A stretch of 64,000 nt of DNA from Marinibacterium profundimaris (GTDB taxonomy: Bacteria; Pseudomonadota; Alphaproteobacteria; Rhodobacterales; Rhodobacteraceae). This document shows, in pieces, positions 56,071 through 64,000 of this stretch. Within the stretch, counting starts at the first letter, position 1. The number at the start of each line of letters is the position of its first letter. Both the position numbers and the translations under genes were made by a program. Under the pieces are notes generated by a model that saw only the letters and a program-made list of their open reading frames with translations, ran no database searches and was not told the origin of the DNA. The stretch covers positions 930,001-994,000 of the forward strand of contig NZ_AQQR01000001.1 of assembly GCF_002210095.1 (NCBI RefSeq), given 5' to 3'.

Positions 56071-57078
56071 ATGCTGACATACACAATTCGAAGGCTGGTC
56101 CTGGCCATACCGACGCTGATGTTCATCAGCCTGGTCATCTTCCTGCTGCTCGAACTCGCACCCGGGGACCCGATGGCCCAGGTGCCGCTGACGGTCCCGC
56201 CGGAGGTCAAGGAACGCATGCGCGAGGCGCTGGGGCTGGGCGAGCCCCTGCACGTGCGCTTCGTCAAATGGCTCTACCAGTTCTTCGTGATCGAGCCGGC
56301 CGTCTTCATCGACACGATGTTCGGCACCGACTGGGCCGAGGGCCAACAGCGCGTCATCTCGTGGCAGACCCGGTCGCCGGTGATGGAGATCGTCGTGCAG
56401 CGCCTGCCGCAGACCCTGACCGTCGTGGGGCTGGCCTATCTGGTGGGCGTGCTGATCGCCCTGCCGATCGGGATCTATTCCGCCTACAAGCAATATTCGG
56501 TCTTCGACCAGGCCGGGACCTTCATCTCGATGGTGGGCTTTTCCGTGCCGCCGTTCTTCTCGGGCGTTCTGGTGATCGTGATCTTCTCGGTCCAGCTGGG
56601 CTGGTTGCCGTCGATCTACGACACGACGCTGACGGTCAACAGCTGGGAGACGTTCTGGCAGCAGGTGCGGCAGATGGTGATGCCGGTCATGGTGCTGGCG
56701 CTGCAGACCACGGCGCAGATCTCGCGCTTCATGCGGGCCTCGATGCTGGACAACCTGAACCAGGATTACGTGCGCACCGCCCGGGCCAAGGGGCTGTCGG
56801 AGGCGACCGTGGTGCTGATCCACGTGCTGCGCAACTCCATGATCCCGGTGATCACGGTCATCGCGCTTGGCGTGCCCGCGATCTTCGGCGGCGCCATCAT
56901 CACCGAGCAGGTCTTCAAGGTGAACGGGATCGGCCAGCTGCTGATCACCGCGATCGAGGCCAACGACCTGCCCATGGTCCACACGCTGACCTTCATCTTC
57001 GCCGTGCTGATCGTGACCTTCAACCTGATCGCCGATGTGCTCTACGGCGTGCTCGACCCGAGGATCCGCTATGACTGA
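56071..57078 (+). CDS. Peptide-type ABC transporter permease 1 (DppB-like)
   Basis: A 335-residue inner-membrane permease with about six helices. It shows the classic start LTYTIRRLVLAIPTLMFISL (here YTIRRLVLAIPTLMFIS), FLLLELAPGDPMAQ and the EAA loop RTARAKGLSEATVVLIHVLRN. It pairs with the next gene to form the pore. ATG at 56071; the stop overlaps the next start by 8 bases. Confidence 0.95.
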   Translation: MLTYTIRRLVLAIPTLMFISLVIFLLLELAPGDPMAQVPLTVPPEVKERMREALGLGEPLHVRFVKWLYQFFVIEPAVFIDTMFGTDWAEGQQRVISWQTRSPVMEIVVQRLPQTLTVVGLAYLVGVLIALPIGIYSAYKQYSVFDQAGTFISMVGFSVPPFFSGVLVIVIFSVQLGWLPSIYDTTLTVNSWETFWQQVRQMVMPVMVLALQTTAQISRFMRASMLDNLNQDYVRTARAKGLSEATVVLIHVLRNSMIPVITVIALGVPAIFGGAIITEQVFKVNGIGQLLITAIEANDLPMVHTLTFIFAVLIVTFNLIADVLYGVLDPRIRYD

Positions 57079-58084
57079 GGGCAACGAAAGCCGCGTCACC
57101 GCCGTCACCTCGGCCATGGTGACAGAACCGCTGACCGATCCGGTCCCCTCCGCTCCGCCGCGCAGCCAGTGGGTGGATGTCTGGGCGCAGTTCCGCCACC
57201 ACCGGGGCGCCTTTGCCGGGCTGATCGTCTTCATGACGATCATCCTGGGCGTCTTCCTGGGGCCGCTGCTCTATGCGCAGGACGCGCAATACGTTCCCAC
57301 GGGCCGCGACTTCCTGCGGCTGAAGGATATGCGGCCGGCCTACATGCTGCTGTGGGACAGCGGGGTGAAGGCCGAATGGGCGCATCCGCTGGGCACCGAC
57401 AACATCGGCCGCGACACGCTGGCCCGGCTGATGCAAGGCGGACAGGTGTCAATCACCGTGGGGCTGGCCGCGATGCTTCTGTCGCTGTTCCTGGGCACGC
57501 TGATCGGGACGATGGCGGGCTATTTCCGCAAGCTTGACGGGCCGCTGATGCGGCTGACCGACCTGTTCCTGGCCCTGCCCCTGCTGCCCCTGCTTCTGGT
57601 CACCGTTCTGCTGTTCCGCGAGCCGCTGAAGCAGGCCTTCGGGCCCGAGGGCGGGATATTCGTGCTGATCGTCTTCATCGTCGGCGTCACCTCCTGGATG
57701 CAGACCGCGCGGATCGTGCGGGGCGACGTGCTGGCGCTGAAAGAGCGGGAGTTCGTCCTGGCGGCGCAGTCGATCGGAACGCGCAGCGGCAAGATGGTGA
57801 TCCGGCATATCCTGCCCAACGTGCTGTCGCCGATCATGGTCTCGGCCACGCTGGGCATCGCCACCGCGATCATCACCGAATCCGCGCTGTCCTTCCTGGG
57901 CTTCGGCTTTCCGCCGGATTTCCCGACCTGGGGCCGGCTGTTGAACGACGCGGTCGACCGGATGACGCTGTTCCCGGAACGCGCGATCTTCCCGGGTGTG
58001 CTGATCTCGCTCACGGTGCTGAGCGTGAACTACATGGGTGACGGGCTGCGCGACGCGCTCGACCCGCGCATTCGCGGACGCTGA
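57071..58084 (+). CDS. Peptide-type ABC transporter permease 2 (DppC-like)
   Basis: A 337-residue permease. A cytosolic N-terminus of about 50 residues precedes helix 1 (AGLIVFMTIILGVFLGPLL). The loop HPLGTDNIGRDTLARLMQGG is the DppC/OppC hallmark, and the EAA loop EFVLAAQSIGTRSGKMVIRHILPN is present (split: LAAQSIGTRSGKMVIRHIL). The ATG at 57071 overlaps the first permease by 8 bases. No ATPase follows, because the fused ATPase is on the opposite strand upstream. Confidence 0.95.
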   Translation: MTEGNESRVTAVTSAMVTEPLTDPVPSAPPRSQWVDVWAQFRHHRGAFAGLIVFMTIILGVFLGPLLYAQDAQYVPTGRDFLRLKDMRPAYMLLWDSGVKAEWAHPLGTDNIGRDTLARLMQGGQVSITVGLAAMLLSLFLGTLIGTMAGYFRKLDGPLMRLTDLFLALPLLPLLLVTVLLFREPLKQAFGPEGGIFVLIVFIVGVTSWMQTARIVRGDVLALKEREFVLAAQSIGTRSGKMVIRHILPNVLSPIMVSATLGIATAIITESALSFLGFGFPPDFPTWGRLLNDAVDRMTLFPERAIFPGVLISLTVLSVNYMGDGLRDALDPRIRGR

Positions 58085-58605
58085 GACCGCCCGGCGGCAG
58101 GGGCGGTGCGCCCGTCCCTGCCCTCATGCCTTGCCGGCCACCAGCCCCGCGCCGACCGCATGGCCCGTCTGCACGTCGCGCATAGGTATCGCGCCAGGTG
58201 GCAAGACACCGCTCAGGTTGAAAAGCGTATTTCCGCACACCGCGAGGCAAGGGATTCCAGGCGGGCCGTGACGGCCCGAATCTGACCCAACGCTGGTCAT
58301 CGGAAACAAAGAAGGCGCAGATGGCCCTCCTCGGATCATCTGCGCCCTGCCGCTTCAACTATTTGATTTCCCGCACTTTTCGCGGGGCGCCACCCCGGCG
58401 GGGGCAGCCTGAGAACGACTGTGCCGGGCGATCCGGTTCTATCTGAAAGTAATGTAATCTTCTAACGACCCCCAATCCCCGAGATCGTACTTTCACTTAT
58501 AAGAGATTCGCCCTCTCGGCGCTAAACCACTTATTGCCGCAACGTCGCATTCGGCGGATAATTGCCCATTGACGTAACGTAATATTGTATTTCCCTGCAC
58601 GGTTC
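58085..58605. other. 521-base intergenic region with hairpins, no clear gene
   Basis: It contains a 7-bp hairpin right after the permease stop (58086-58107, no U-tract), a perfect 10-bp hairpin (58314-58323 / 58337-58346) and a distinctly AT-rich stretch from about 58430 to 58590. A minus-strand frame at 58124-58339 (ending with PMRDVQTGHAVGAGLVAG) has no ribosome site or recognisable domain and may be a gene remnant. A small RNA could be encoded here but no signature proves it. Confidence 0.6.
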
Positions 58606-58616
58606 CTAGTGCAGGG
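58593..58616. terminator. Stem-loop overlapping the DUF3422 stop codon
   Basis: CCCTGCAC (58593-58600) pairs perfectly with GTGCAGGG (58609-58616) around the TAG of the DUF3422 gene. No U-run follows, so it may act as a stability hairpin. Confidence 0.45.
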
Positions 58617-59883
58617 ATTTCCGGACACGCCGCAACGCCAGCCAGACTCCCAGCACGACCGGCACCGTGACCAGTGCGGTCAGCGCGCCCTTGGACAGGT
58701 CGAGCGCCCCGGCCAGCGGATACAGCAGGTAGCTGACCAGCGACACGGCGTAGTAGCTGATCGCCACCACCGACAGCCCCTCGACCGTGTGCTGCAGCCG
58801 CAGGGCCATGTCCGCGCGGCGGTCCATGCTCTCCAGCAGGGCCTGGTTCTGCGCGCTGCGTTCGACGTCGACCCGGGTGCGCAGCAGGTCGCCGGCACGG
58901 ATCGCCCTGTCGGCCAGACGCTGCAGCCGCGCCTCGGTCGATGTGACGGTGCGCATCGCCGGATCGAACCGGCGGCCCATGAACTCGCCAAAGGTCGGGC
59001 GGCCGTTGAACCGCACCTCGCACAGGGCGACGATGCGTTCTTCGACGATTGCCCGGTAGGCCCCGGTAGCCCCGAACCGGAAGGACGCCCGCGCGGCCAT
59101 CGTCTCCAGCTCGGAGGAGATCGCCAGCAGCTCGGTCAGGATGCGATCGGCGGGCTCGGTGCCCTCGGTCATCTCCATCATCACCTCGGTCAGGCGCGTG
59201 TCGAGCTCGCCTATCCGGTCCGACAGCGACCGCGCGCGGGTAAAGCCCAGCAGGGACATGGTCTTGTAGGTCTCGATCTCCAGCAGGCGCTGCACGGTGC
59301 GCCCCACCCGGCGCGGCCCCGCCTCGGGGCGGGTGAAGACGGCCAGCCGCACGTGGCCCGCCGGGTCGATCCGGTAGTCGCTGGCCACGATGGCCGTGTC
59401 ATCCAGCACCTGGCTGACCACCGTGCTTTCCGGCACGAACCAGCGTCCCAGCGCGTCGGTGACCGCCTCGTCGGTCTCGGCCGCGCAGATCCGCACCAGC
59501 GCCGAGGTCAGCCGCTGCCCCGGCGCGCGCGACAGCCAGTCCTCGGGAAAGACCTCGAACTCCGCCGGGTCGAAGGGCCTTGGGCTGACCCCGTCGCAGA
59601 ACGCGGTGTAGGTGACGAACTCGGTATGCTGCTCCCATTTCAGCAGGTGGCGCCCGATCTGCACCGAATGATGCGTGGCACCCGGCTGCGGATGCGCGGC
59701 GCCGTGGCGGTCAAGCAGCTCGGTCAGATGCGCAAGATCCACGCCCCGATCGCGCGCCACCGCTTCCGTGGGCTGCTTGATCGCCAGGAAGACCGCGGTG
59801 GTCGGGGTCTCAAGGCTGGGGAACGGGCGCGCGTGCAGCTCGTTGGCCAGGCGGTAGCGCAGCGGGTGGTCTTCGATGGGCAT
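58606..59883 (-). CDS. DUF3422 family membrane protein
   Basis: A 425-residue protein with the family start HPLRYRLANELHARPFPSL, a middle coiled-coil-like region (LSDRIGELDTRLTEVMMEM) and two C-terminal membrane segments (VVAISYYAVSLVSYLLYPLAG and LTALVTVPVVLGVWLAL). Function is unknown. Relatives are widespread in proteobacteria and their tail anchor suggests an inner-membrane location. The start ATG at 59883 follows GGAGAGG. Confidence 0.9.
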   Translation of the reverse strand: MPIEDHPLRYRLANELHARPFPSLETPTTAVFLAIKQPTEAVARDRGVDLAHLTELLDRHGAAHPQPGATHHSVQIGRHLLKWEQHTEFVTYTAFCDGVSPRPFDPAEFEVFPEDWLSRAPGQRLTSALVRICAAETDEAVTDALGRWFVPESTVVSQVLDDTAIVASDYRIDPAGHVRLAVFTRPEAGPRRVGRTVQRLLEIETYKTMSLLGFTRARSLSDRIGELDTRLTEVMMEMTEGTEPADRILTELLAISSELETMAARASFRFGATGAYRAIVEERIVALCEVRFNGRPTFGEFMGRRFDPAMRTVTSTEARLQRLADRAIRAGDLLRTRVDVERSAQNQALLESMDRRADMALRLQHTVEGLSVVAISYYAVSLVSYLLYPLAGALDLSKGALTALVTVPVVLGVWLALRRVRKSLH

Positions 59884-59991
59884 GCCGGTCCTCTCCTGGG
59901 CATCATCCCCGCAGCATAGCAGGATCGCGCCCCTGAGAGGACCTGAAAAAACGCGTTAAATCATCGCGTTACAGAAATACCTTGGTATACA

Positions 59992-60369
59992 TCACCCCGC
60001 CTCCGCGCCAAAGACCTCAAGCGCGGCGTTCAACCCGTTGATCGCGGCGGGCATCCCGCCATAGACGGCCATCTGCCAGATCACCTCGAGGATCTCCTGC
60101 TTTGACGCGCCGGCGGCGCGGGTGTGTTCGATGTTCACCTTCAGCTGCGGCCCGGTCTGCCCGCCAAGCGCCGTCAGTGCCGCCACGGTGCACAGCTGCC
60201 GCGTCTTCAGATCGAGCCCCTCGCGCGTGTAGTGGCGGCCATAAGCCCATTCCACCAGCGTTTCGGCCATCCCCGGCACGGCGCCGTCGTAGCGCTCGGC
60301 CAGAGCGGCCTCGAGCCCCGGGTTCATCTCGCGCAGCAGCGCGCGGCCCTTGTCCAGCGCCTCAGACAT
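59992..60369 (-). CDS. Carboxymuconolactone decarboxylase family protein
   Basis: A 125-residue helical CMD-family protein. It has [60 protein letters not shown] (here [20 protein letters not shown]). It lacks a CxxC pair, as does the nuo-locus relative at 10517-10927. Its ATG overlaps the MerR gene by 8 bases, so the two are one operon and this protein is the likely target of that regulator. A decarboxylase or detoxification role is possible. Confidence 0.88.
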   Translation of the reverse strand: MSEALDKGRALLREMNPGLEAALAERYDGAVPGMAETLVEWAYGRHYTREGLDLKTRQLCTVAALTALGGQTGPQLKVNIEHTRAAGASKQEILEVIWQMAVYGGMPAAINGLNAALEVFGAEAG

Positions 60370-60742
60370 CGGCCACCTCCATCGCGGCCTCCGCCTCCAG
60401 CTGGCGGTACATCTCCACCTTGCGGTCCATCAGCGCGCGGGTCTCCTCCAGCTCGGCCTGCCGCGCGATGACCACGTCGCGGTGCAGCTCGAGCATCCGC
60501 CGCCGCTCGGCATAGCTGGCCTCTCCCTGCCGGCGCAGGGCGGCATAGCGGATGCGGTCCGCCTGCTTCATGCCGGTGGCGTTGAGCTTGTCGAGAAAGC
60601 CGATCCAGGTCAGCACCTCCTCGGGGTAGTCCCGCCGCCCGGCGGCGTCGCGCGGGGGCGGGTCGATCAGGCCGATCCGTTCATAGAAGCGCAGCGTATC
60701 GATGCTGAGCCCGCTGCGCGCGGCCACCTCGGATATCTTCAT
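60362..60742 (-). CDS. MerR family transcriptional regulator
   Basis: A 126-residue regulator. The winged helix-turn-helix [26 protein letters not shown] is followed by [21 protein letters not shown] and a long dimerisation helix. There are no cysteines in the effector region, so metal sensing is unlikely; a small-molecule or aldehyde sensor is more plausible. The ATG at 60742 has AAGGAG at 8 bases. It should bind its own promoter (60770-60800). Confidence 0.92.
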   Translation of the reverse strand: MKISEVAARSGLSIDTLRFYERIGLIDPPPRDAAGRRDYPEEVLTWIGFLDKLNATGMKQADRIRYAALRRQGEASYAERRRMLELHRDVVIARQAELEETRALMDRKVEMYRQLEAEAAMEVADV

Positions 60743-60769
60743 CGGCTCTCTCCTTGATGAGTCGCAGAC

Positions 60770-60800
60770 AGCGTAGCGGCTGGAGTGCACTCCAGCTCAA
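60770..60800 (-). promoter_or_regulatory. MerR-type promoter with 19-bp spacer and perfect operator
   Basis: On the minus strand TTGAGC (60795-60800) and TACGCT (60770-60775) are 19 bases apart. The spacer contains the perfect 18-bp palindrome GCTGGAGTGCACTCCAGC (60779-60796). Over-long spacers with a central dyad are the hallmark of MerR-controlled promoters, so the merR-CMD operon is probably autoregulated. Confidence 0.75.
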
Positions 60801-60809
60801 GCGTTTTCT

Positions 60810-61175
60810 TCAGCCCGGCGGCGTTGCCGGTTCCCACAGCTCGACCGGGTTGCCCTCGGGGTCGGCGATGCGGGCAAAGCGGCCGATGTCGCTGTCCCAC
60901 TCGGGCCGGGTCTCGACCGCGATCCCCGCCTCCGTCAGCTGGGCGGTCATCGCATCGAGGTCATTGACCCGGAAGTTGATCATCCAGCCCTGTTCGGGCC
61001 GGCCAAAGTAATCGGTGTCCTCCGGGAAGGGGGCGAGCACGGTATAGCCCTCCTCCTGCCGCCAGGGCGCGGTGCTGACCGGCGTGACGCCCAGGTGCCG
61101 GTCGTACCATGCCATCAGCGCCTGCGGGTCCTTTGCGCGAAAGAACAGGCCGCCGATGCCCGTGACCTTCTCCAT
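60810..61175 (-). CDS. VOC (glyoxalase/bleomycin resistance) family protein
   Basis: A 121-residue vicinal-oxygen-chelate fold protein. It shows GIGGLFFRAKDPQALMAWYDRHLGV at the start, WMINFRVNDLDAMTAQLTEAGI in the middle and DPEGNPVELWEP with the terminal metal Glu. The family includes glyoxalases, dioxygenases and resistance proteins; the reaction is unknown. It lies 10 bases upstream of the MerR promoter on the same strand, so some read-through is possible. Confidence 0.88.
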   Translation of the reverse strand: MEKVTGIGGLFFRAKDPQALMAWYDRHLGVTPVSTAPWRQEEGYTVLAPFPEDTDYFGRPEQGWMINFRVNDLDAMTAQLTEAGIAVETRPEWDSDIGRFARIADPEGNPVELWEPATPPG

Positions 61176-61260
61176 GCCGTTCCTCCCCCCTTTTGTGCCC
61201 CGAGGCTACGTGAGCCGCGAGGCCGGCCGCAAGGCTGGACAAGCACGCCGCCCGCACACG

Positions 61261-61290
61261 AAAAAGGGCGCCCCGAAAGGCGCCCTTTCC
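61261..61290 (-). terminator. Rho-independent terminator after pntB
   Basis: On the minus strand AAAGGGCGCC-TTTCGG-GGCGCCCTTT is followed by a short T-run. The perfect 10-bp stem lies 20 bases past the pntB stop. Confidence 0.85.
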
Positions 61291-61309
61291 GAAAGGTATC
61301 CGCGTCAGG

Positions 61310-62743
61310 TCAGTCGATCATCGGCAGCAGCTTGTCCAGCGAGGCCTTGGCGTCGCCGTAGAACATACGCGTGTTGTCCTTGAAGAACAGCGGGTTCTCG
61401 ATGCCCGAATAGCCCGTGCCCTGGCCACGCTTGGAGACGAATACCTGCTTCGCCTTCCAGCATTCCAGCACCGGCATCCCGGCGATGGGCGAGTTCGGAT
61501 CGTCCTGCGCCGCCGGGTTCACGATGTCGTTCGACCCGATCACGATGACAACGTCCGTCTCCGGGAAGTCATCGTTGATCTCGTCCATCTCCATCACGAT
61601 GTCATAGGGCACCTTGGCCTCGGCCAGCAGCACGTTCATGTGCCCCGGCAGACGGCCCGCAACGGGGTGGATGGCGAAACGCACTTCCTTGCCCGCCGCG
61701 CGCAGCTTCTTGGTCAGCTCACTGACCGCGTTCTGCGCCTGAGCCACCGCCATCCCGTAGCCGGGGATGATGATGACGCTGTCGGCCTCGTTCAGAGCAG
61801 ACGCCACGCCGTCGGCCTCGATGGCGATCATCTCGCCCTCGACCGCCATCTGCTCGCCCGCCGGACCGCCGAAGCCGCCCAGGATGACCGAGACGAAGGA
61901 CCGGTTCATGGCCTTGCACATGATGTAGGACAGGATCGCACCCGAAGAGCCCACCAGCGCACCGACCACGATGAGCAGGTCGTTGCCCAGCGAGAAGCCG
62001 ATCGCCGCCGCGGCCCAGCCCGAGTAGCTGTTCAGCATCGAGACCACCACCGGCATGTCGGCGCCGCCGATGCCCATGATCAGGTGATAGCCGATGAAGA
62101 ACGCCAGAAGCGTCATCAGGATCAGCGCCCAAAGCCCGCCACCGGCGAGGTAGACGAACAGCAGGATCAGCGAGACACCCGCCGCCGTGGCGTTCAGGAT
62201 GTGCCCGCCCGGCAGTTTCTTCGCCGCCGAGGTCACCTTGCCCGCGAGCTTGCCGAAGGCGATGACCGAGCCGGTGAAGGTCACGGCACCGATGAAGACA
62301 CCCAGGAACAGCTCGACCCGCAGGATGCCGATCTCGACGCCGGACTTCTTGGCCAGCAGCGCGGCAAAGCCCTCAGCCGCATAACGCTCCTCTTCGCTCA
62401 TGGTCATGACATGGCCCAGCTCGATATGGGCGTTGTAGCCCACGAAGACCGCGGCCAGGCCGACCAGCGAGTGCATTGCGGCGACCAGCTGGGGCATTTC
62501 CGTCATCTGCACGCGCTTGGCGACGACGAAACCGATGGCCCCGCCCGCGATAATCAGCAGGATCGACAGCCACCACAGCCCCGAACCGGGGCCGATGAGC
62601 GTTGCGAAGACCGCCAGCGCCATGCCGGCAATCCCGTACCAGACCGCGCGCTTGGCGCTTTCCTGGCCCGAAAGTCCCCCCAGAGAGAGGATGAAGAGAA
62701 CGGCCGCGACCACGTAGGCCGCCGTGGTAAATCCGAATTCCAT
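61310..62743 (-). CDS. pntB: NAD(P) transhydrogenase subunit beta
   Basis: A 477-residue inner-membrane subunit of the proton-translocating transhydrogenase, which reduces NADP+ with NADH using the proton gradient. It has the helical membrane domain dII, then the NADP-binding dIII with [47 protein letters not shown] (here [18 protein letters not shown]), [24 protein letters not shown] (here [19 protein letters not shown]) and [11 protein letters not shown]. It lies 15 bases after pntA. Confidence 0.97.
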   Translation of the reverse strand: MEFGFTTAAYVVAAVLFILSLGGLSGQESAKRAVWYGIAGMALAVFATLIGPGSGLWWLSILLIIAGGAIGFVVAKRVQMTEMPQLVAAMHSLVGLAAVFVGYNAHIELGHVMTMSEEERYAAEGFAALLAKKSGVEIGILRVELFLGVFIGAVTFTGSVIAFGKLAGKVTSAAKKLPGGHILNATAAGVSLILLFVYLAGGGLWALILMTLLAFFIGYHLIMGIGGADMPVVVSMLNSYSGWAAAAIGFSLGNDLLIVVGALVGSSGAILSYIMCKAMNRSFVSVILGGFGGPAGEQMAVEGEMIAIEADGVASALNEADSVIIIPGYGMAVAQAQNAVSELTKKLRAAGKEVRFAIHPVAGRLPGHMNVLLAEAKVPYDIVMEMDEINDDFPETDVVIVIGSNDIVNPAAQDDPNSPIAGMPVLECWKAKQVFVSKRGQGTGYSGIENPLFFKDNTRMFYGDAKASLDKLLPMID

Positions 62744-62758
62744 TGCTCTGCTCCCCCC

Positions 62759-64000
62759 TTAGGATTTCTGGAACATGGCGAGCATGCGCCGTGTGACGAG
62801 GAAGCCGCCGAAGATGTTGATGCCGGCCATGAAGACCGACAGGGCGGCAAGCAAAACAACCCATCCCGCACCGGACCCGATCTGCATCAGGGCGCCGAGG
62901 ATGATGATGGACGAGATCGCGTTGGTCACGGCCATCAGCGGGGTGTGCAGCGAATGCGCCACGTTCCAGATCACCTGGAAGCCCACGAAGACGGCCAGCA
63001 CGAAGACGATGAAGTGCTGCATGAAGCTGGCCGGCGCCACGAGGCCCAGCAGCAGCATCAGCACGGCGCCGATACCGATCAGCGTGACCTGGTTCTTGGT
63101 CTGCGCCTTGAAGGCGGCGACCTCTGCGGCACGCTTCTCTTCCGGCGTCAGCTCCTTCACCTTCTCCTTCGGCTTGGCCGCGATGGCGGCCACCTTGGGC
63201 GGTGGCGGCGGGAAGGTGACTTCCTTCTCGTGCGTGATCGTCGCGCCGCGGATCACGTCGTCTTCCATGTTGTGATTGACCACACCGTCCTTCTCGGGCG
63301 TGAGGTCGGTCATCATGTGACGGACGTTGGTCGCGTAAAGCGTCGAACTCTGCGTCGCCATCTTGCTGGGGAAGTCGGTGTAACCGACGATGGTCACGCC
63401 GTTGTCGGTGACGATCTTCTCGTCCGGCACGGTCAGGTCGCAGTTGCCGCCGCGCTCGGCGGCCAGGTCGACGATGACCGATCCGGGCTTCATCATCTTG
63501 ACCATGTCCTCGGTCCAGAGCTTGGGCGCCGGACGGTTCGGAATCAGGGCGGTGGTGATGACGATGTCGATGTCGGGCGCAAGCTCGCGGAACTTGGCCA
63601 GCTGGGCCTCGCGGAACTCGGGGCTGGACGGGGCGGCATAGCCACCGGTCGTGGCGCCGTCGGTCTGCTCTTCGTCGAACTCCAGGAAGACAAACTCGGC
63701 GCCCATGGATTCGATCTGCTCGGCCACTTCGGGCCGCACGTCGAAGGCCAGGGTGATCGCCCCGAGCGAGGTCGAGGTCCCGATGGCGGCAAGCCCGGCC
63801 ACGCCGGCGCCGACAACCAGAACCTTCGCGGGCGGCACCTTGCCGGCCGCGGTCACCTGGCCGGTGAAGAACCGGCCAAAGTTGTTGCCGGCCTCGATCA
63901 CGGCCCGGTAGCCGGCGATGTTGGCCATGGACGACAGCGCGTCCATCTTCTGGGCGCGGCTGATCCGCGGCACCATGTCCATCGCGATGACGGTGGCGCC
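62759..64000 (-). CDS. pntA: NAD(P) transhydrogenase subunit alpha (5' end outside window)
   Basis: The last 413 codons are present. They contain the NAD-binding Rossmann motif VLVVGAGVAGLAAIGTS, DVRPEVAEQIESMGAEF, GGYAAPSSPEF and TTALIPNRPAPKLW, then a linker rich in Pro/Lys (PPPPPKVAAIAAKPKEKVK) and four hydrophobic C-terminal spans ending in LVTRRMLAMFQKS. This is the single-chain PntA type with the membrane part attached. Its supply of NADPH complements the NADH oxidation by complex I. Confidence 0.96.
   Translation of the reverse strand, partial: GATVIAMDMVPRISRAQKMDALSSMANIAGYRAVIEAGNNFGRFFTGQVTAAGKVPPAKVLVVGAGVAGLAAIGTSTSLGAITLAFDVRPEVAEQIESMGAEFVFLEFDEEQTDGATTGGYAAPSSPEFREAQLAKFRELAPDIDIVITTALIPNRPAPKLWTEDMVKMMKPGSVIVDLAAERGGNCDLTVPDEKIVTDNGVTIVGYTDFPSKMATQSSTLYATNVRHMMTDLTPEKDGVVNHNMEDDVIRGATITHEKEVTFPPPPPKVAAIAAKPKEKVKELTPEEKRAAEVAAFKAQTKNQVTLIGIGAVLMLLLGLVAPASFMQHFIVFVLAVFVGFQVIWNVAHSLHTPLMAVTNAISSIIILGALMQIGSGAGWVVLLAALSVFMAGINIFGGFLVTRRMLAMFQKS

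Noticed and set aside
58124-58339. A 71-codon minus-strand frame in the dppC-DUF3422 gap
   Set aside because: No ribosome site, no domain and no coupling to neighbours. Kept only as a possible remnant in the gap description.

Overview
The window is a GC-rich alphaproteobacterial chromosome segment, most likely from the Rhodobacteraceae/Roseobacteraceae (Paracoccus-Rhodobacter-Roseobacter group). The grounds are a complex I (nuo) locus with many extra reading frames between the subunit genes, the order nuoN-birA-coaX-rnj, a biotin-dependent leucine-degradation cluster, frequent GTG/TTG starts and two intergenic repeat families. No rRNA, tRNA, CRISPR array, transposase, integrase or phage gene was seen.

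Region 1 (1-25.2 kb, almost all on the minus strand): transcription probably starts at a TTGACC-N17-TAGAGA promoter near 25.1 kb and runs nuoA-B-C-[GFA enzyme, 56-aa membrane protein, sulfotransferase]-D-[lipoprotein, 82-aa Cys-tail protein]-E(with extra C-terminal domain)-[144-aa membrane protein, DUF5337]-F-[DUF3291, lipoprotein, 62-aa ORF, lipoprotein, 53-aa ORF]-G-[lipoprotein]-H-[38-aa ORF]-I-[CMD-like]-J-[82-aa, 52-aa, secreted 128-aa]-K-L-M-N-birA-coaX-rnj. All 14 proton-pumping NADH:quinone oxidoreductase subunits are present. Eighteen accessory frames sit among them, many joined by ATGA/GTGA four-base overlaps. Five accessory products are exported, and each has exactly two cysteines in its mature chain apart from any lipid-anchor cysteine. 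Several of the accessory genes have fewer than 65 codons.

Region 2 (25.2-35.6 kb): leucine/isovalerate catabolism on the minus strand. Isovaleryl-CoA dehydrogenase, an AMP-binding acyl-CoA synthetase, methylcrotonyl-CoA carboxylase beta and alpha, HMG-CoA lyase and an enoyl-CoA hydratase-type enzyme together would take isovaleryl-CoA to acetoacetate and acetyl-CoA. BirA from region 1 would biotinylate the carboxylase. An inverted ompW with an FNR-like box splits the cluster, and a nitronate monooxygenase-like gene and an ASCH gene sit inside it. A perfect palindrome lies at the predicted start site of the ivd promoter.

Region 3 (35.7-48.2 kb): a secreted protein, an endonuclease/exonuclease/phosphatase-fold enzyme, a repeat-filled gap, a DegT-type aminotransferase, phosphoglycolate phosphatase, glmU-glmS (UDP-GlcNAc supply), a PPOX-fold protein, an AlkD-like protein, a lipoprotein, moaA and kdtA. 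GlmU/GlmS and KdtA both feed the cell envelope.

Region 4 (48.5-58.1 kb): three adjacent M20 metallopeptidase/amidohydrolase genes, each of 387 residues, beside a peptide-type ABC transporter (fused two-domain ATPase on the minus strand; binding protein and two permeases on the plus strand). This suggests a module for uptake and hydrolysis of acylated amino acids or peptides.

Region 5 (58.6-64 kb): DUF3422, a MerR regulator with a textbook 19-bp-spacer promoter followed by a CMD-family gene, a VOC protein, and pntB-pntA (proton-translocating transhydrogenase; pntA runs off the window).
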